Assembly (NCBI GenBank): GCA_036262035.1
Contig: DATAJS010000010.1
Coordinates: 1,036,915 to 1,100,914 of the forward strand
From: Burkholderiales bacterium
GTDB lineage: Bacteria > Pseudomonadota > Gammaproteobacteria > Burkholderiales > SG8-41
Direction of reading: 5' to 3'
Length of the DNA: 64,000 nt
The notes under the pieces were generated by a model. The model was not told the DNA's origin, ran no database searches, and saw nothing but the letters and a program-made list of their open reading frames with translations. Shown one piece after another: positions 63,905 through 64,000 of the stretch (its first letter is position 1; each line of letters begins with the position of its first letter). Both the position numbers and the translations under genes were made by a program.

Positions 63905-64000
63905 GCGGCGGACAAGCGCCAGAGCGAGGTGACTTCGCTGGAGCGCGCCGCGTGCAGCGGATCGCTCGCGTCGGCGCTCCTGGGATGGACGGGCTTCGCA
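63901..64000 (-). CDS. C-terminal end of a gene cut by the window edge
   Basis: The minus-strand frame is open to the edge, ending with about 32 codons (KPVHPRSADASDPLHAARSS then EVTSLWRLSAA and stop). Codon use looks coding and the stop TAG is in the same repeat arm that ends the GT39 gene. Too short to name; it may be chance. Confidence 0.4.
   Translation of the reverse strand, partial: AKPVHPRSADASDPLHAARSSEVTSLWRLSAA

Overview
The window is a high-GC chromosomal segment whose gene content fits a betaproteobacterium, probably an uncultured member of the Burkholderiales. The pointers are a trxA-rho gene pair followed by rpmE, a BktB-type beta-ketothiolase, a 7Fe-4S ferredoxin, Bug/TctC-type solute-binding proteins (one intact, one a deletion remnant), TRAP permeases, LLM and FAH-family catabolic enzymes, and a MacAB/outer-membrane-factor exporter. 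No rRNA, tRNA, CRISPR array, phage or transposase gene was seen. Genes are dense and no gene-free stretch exceeds about 290 bp.

Layout. 0-10 kb: EI24-type membrane protein, bktB thiolase, redox chaperone hslO, a GT39-type glycosyltransferase, an exported acetamidase/formamidase, a Znu/Mnt-like ABC binding protein and permease without their ATPase, and a TRAP dctQ-dctM pair. 10-18 kb: gamma-glutamyltransferase-like enzyme, tartrate/D-malate dehydrogenase, rpmE, three tandem paralogous lipoproteins (DUF2846-like), rho, trxA, fdxA. 18-27 kb: a recC-recB-recD operon with overlapping genes, then a quinone oxidoreductase. 27-41 kb: an MFS carrier, an MsbA-like ABC exporter, an FAH-family hydrolase, a deleted Bug gene, a BT1-like carrier, a stand-alone LigD-type polymerase, a TrxR-like flavoprotein, an amidohydrolase/thioesterase pair, an alpha/beta hydrolase and a hybrid histidine kinase. 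41-52 kb: an omf-macB-macA export operon on the minus strand, divergent from a block of two complete two-component systems (HK-RR-RR-HK), then a DegP-type protease. 52-59 kb: a tightly packed minus-strand cluster of a zinc-ribbon Ser/Thr kinase, an NrdG-like radical SAM protein, a ClpB-like AAA+ ATPase with a degenerate first AAA domain, and a coiled-coil protein. 59-64 kb: small exported proteins, SRPBCC and YnfA proteins, a Bug binding protein, an LLM oxidoreductase, a MipA/OmpV porin-like protein, and the last 32 codons of a further gene.

Two things stand out. The first is the 52.3-58.8 kb kinase / radical SAM / AAA+ / coiled-coil cluster. I recognise every catalytic domain but no described system with this composition, and it is the best candidate for an undescribed system. 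The second is an unusually rich set of short structured intergenic repeats, at least six families. Examples are GTCATTCC...GGAATGACG elements, ACGGAGG/CGCAGAGG arms, GGTGACGG arrays, a CCCACCCCCACCCT element, a GGAGGGAAACC hairpin module and a GTAGCGCAGGCG palindrome. Many sit within a few bases of stop codons or supply the stop codon. One family lies in frame inside macB, and another brackets the whole macAB-omf operon in inverted orientation.

All functional calls come from reading the translated sequence against remembered family features. No database search was run. Start codons were chosen from visible ribosome-binding sites, signal peptides and gene overlaps.
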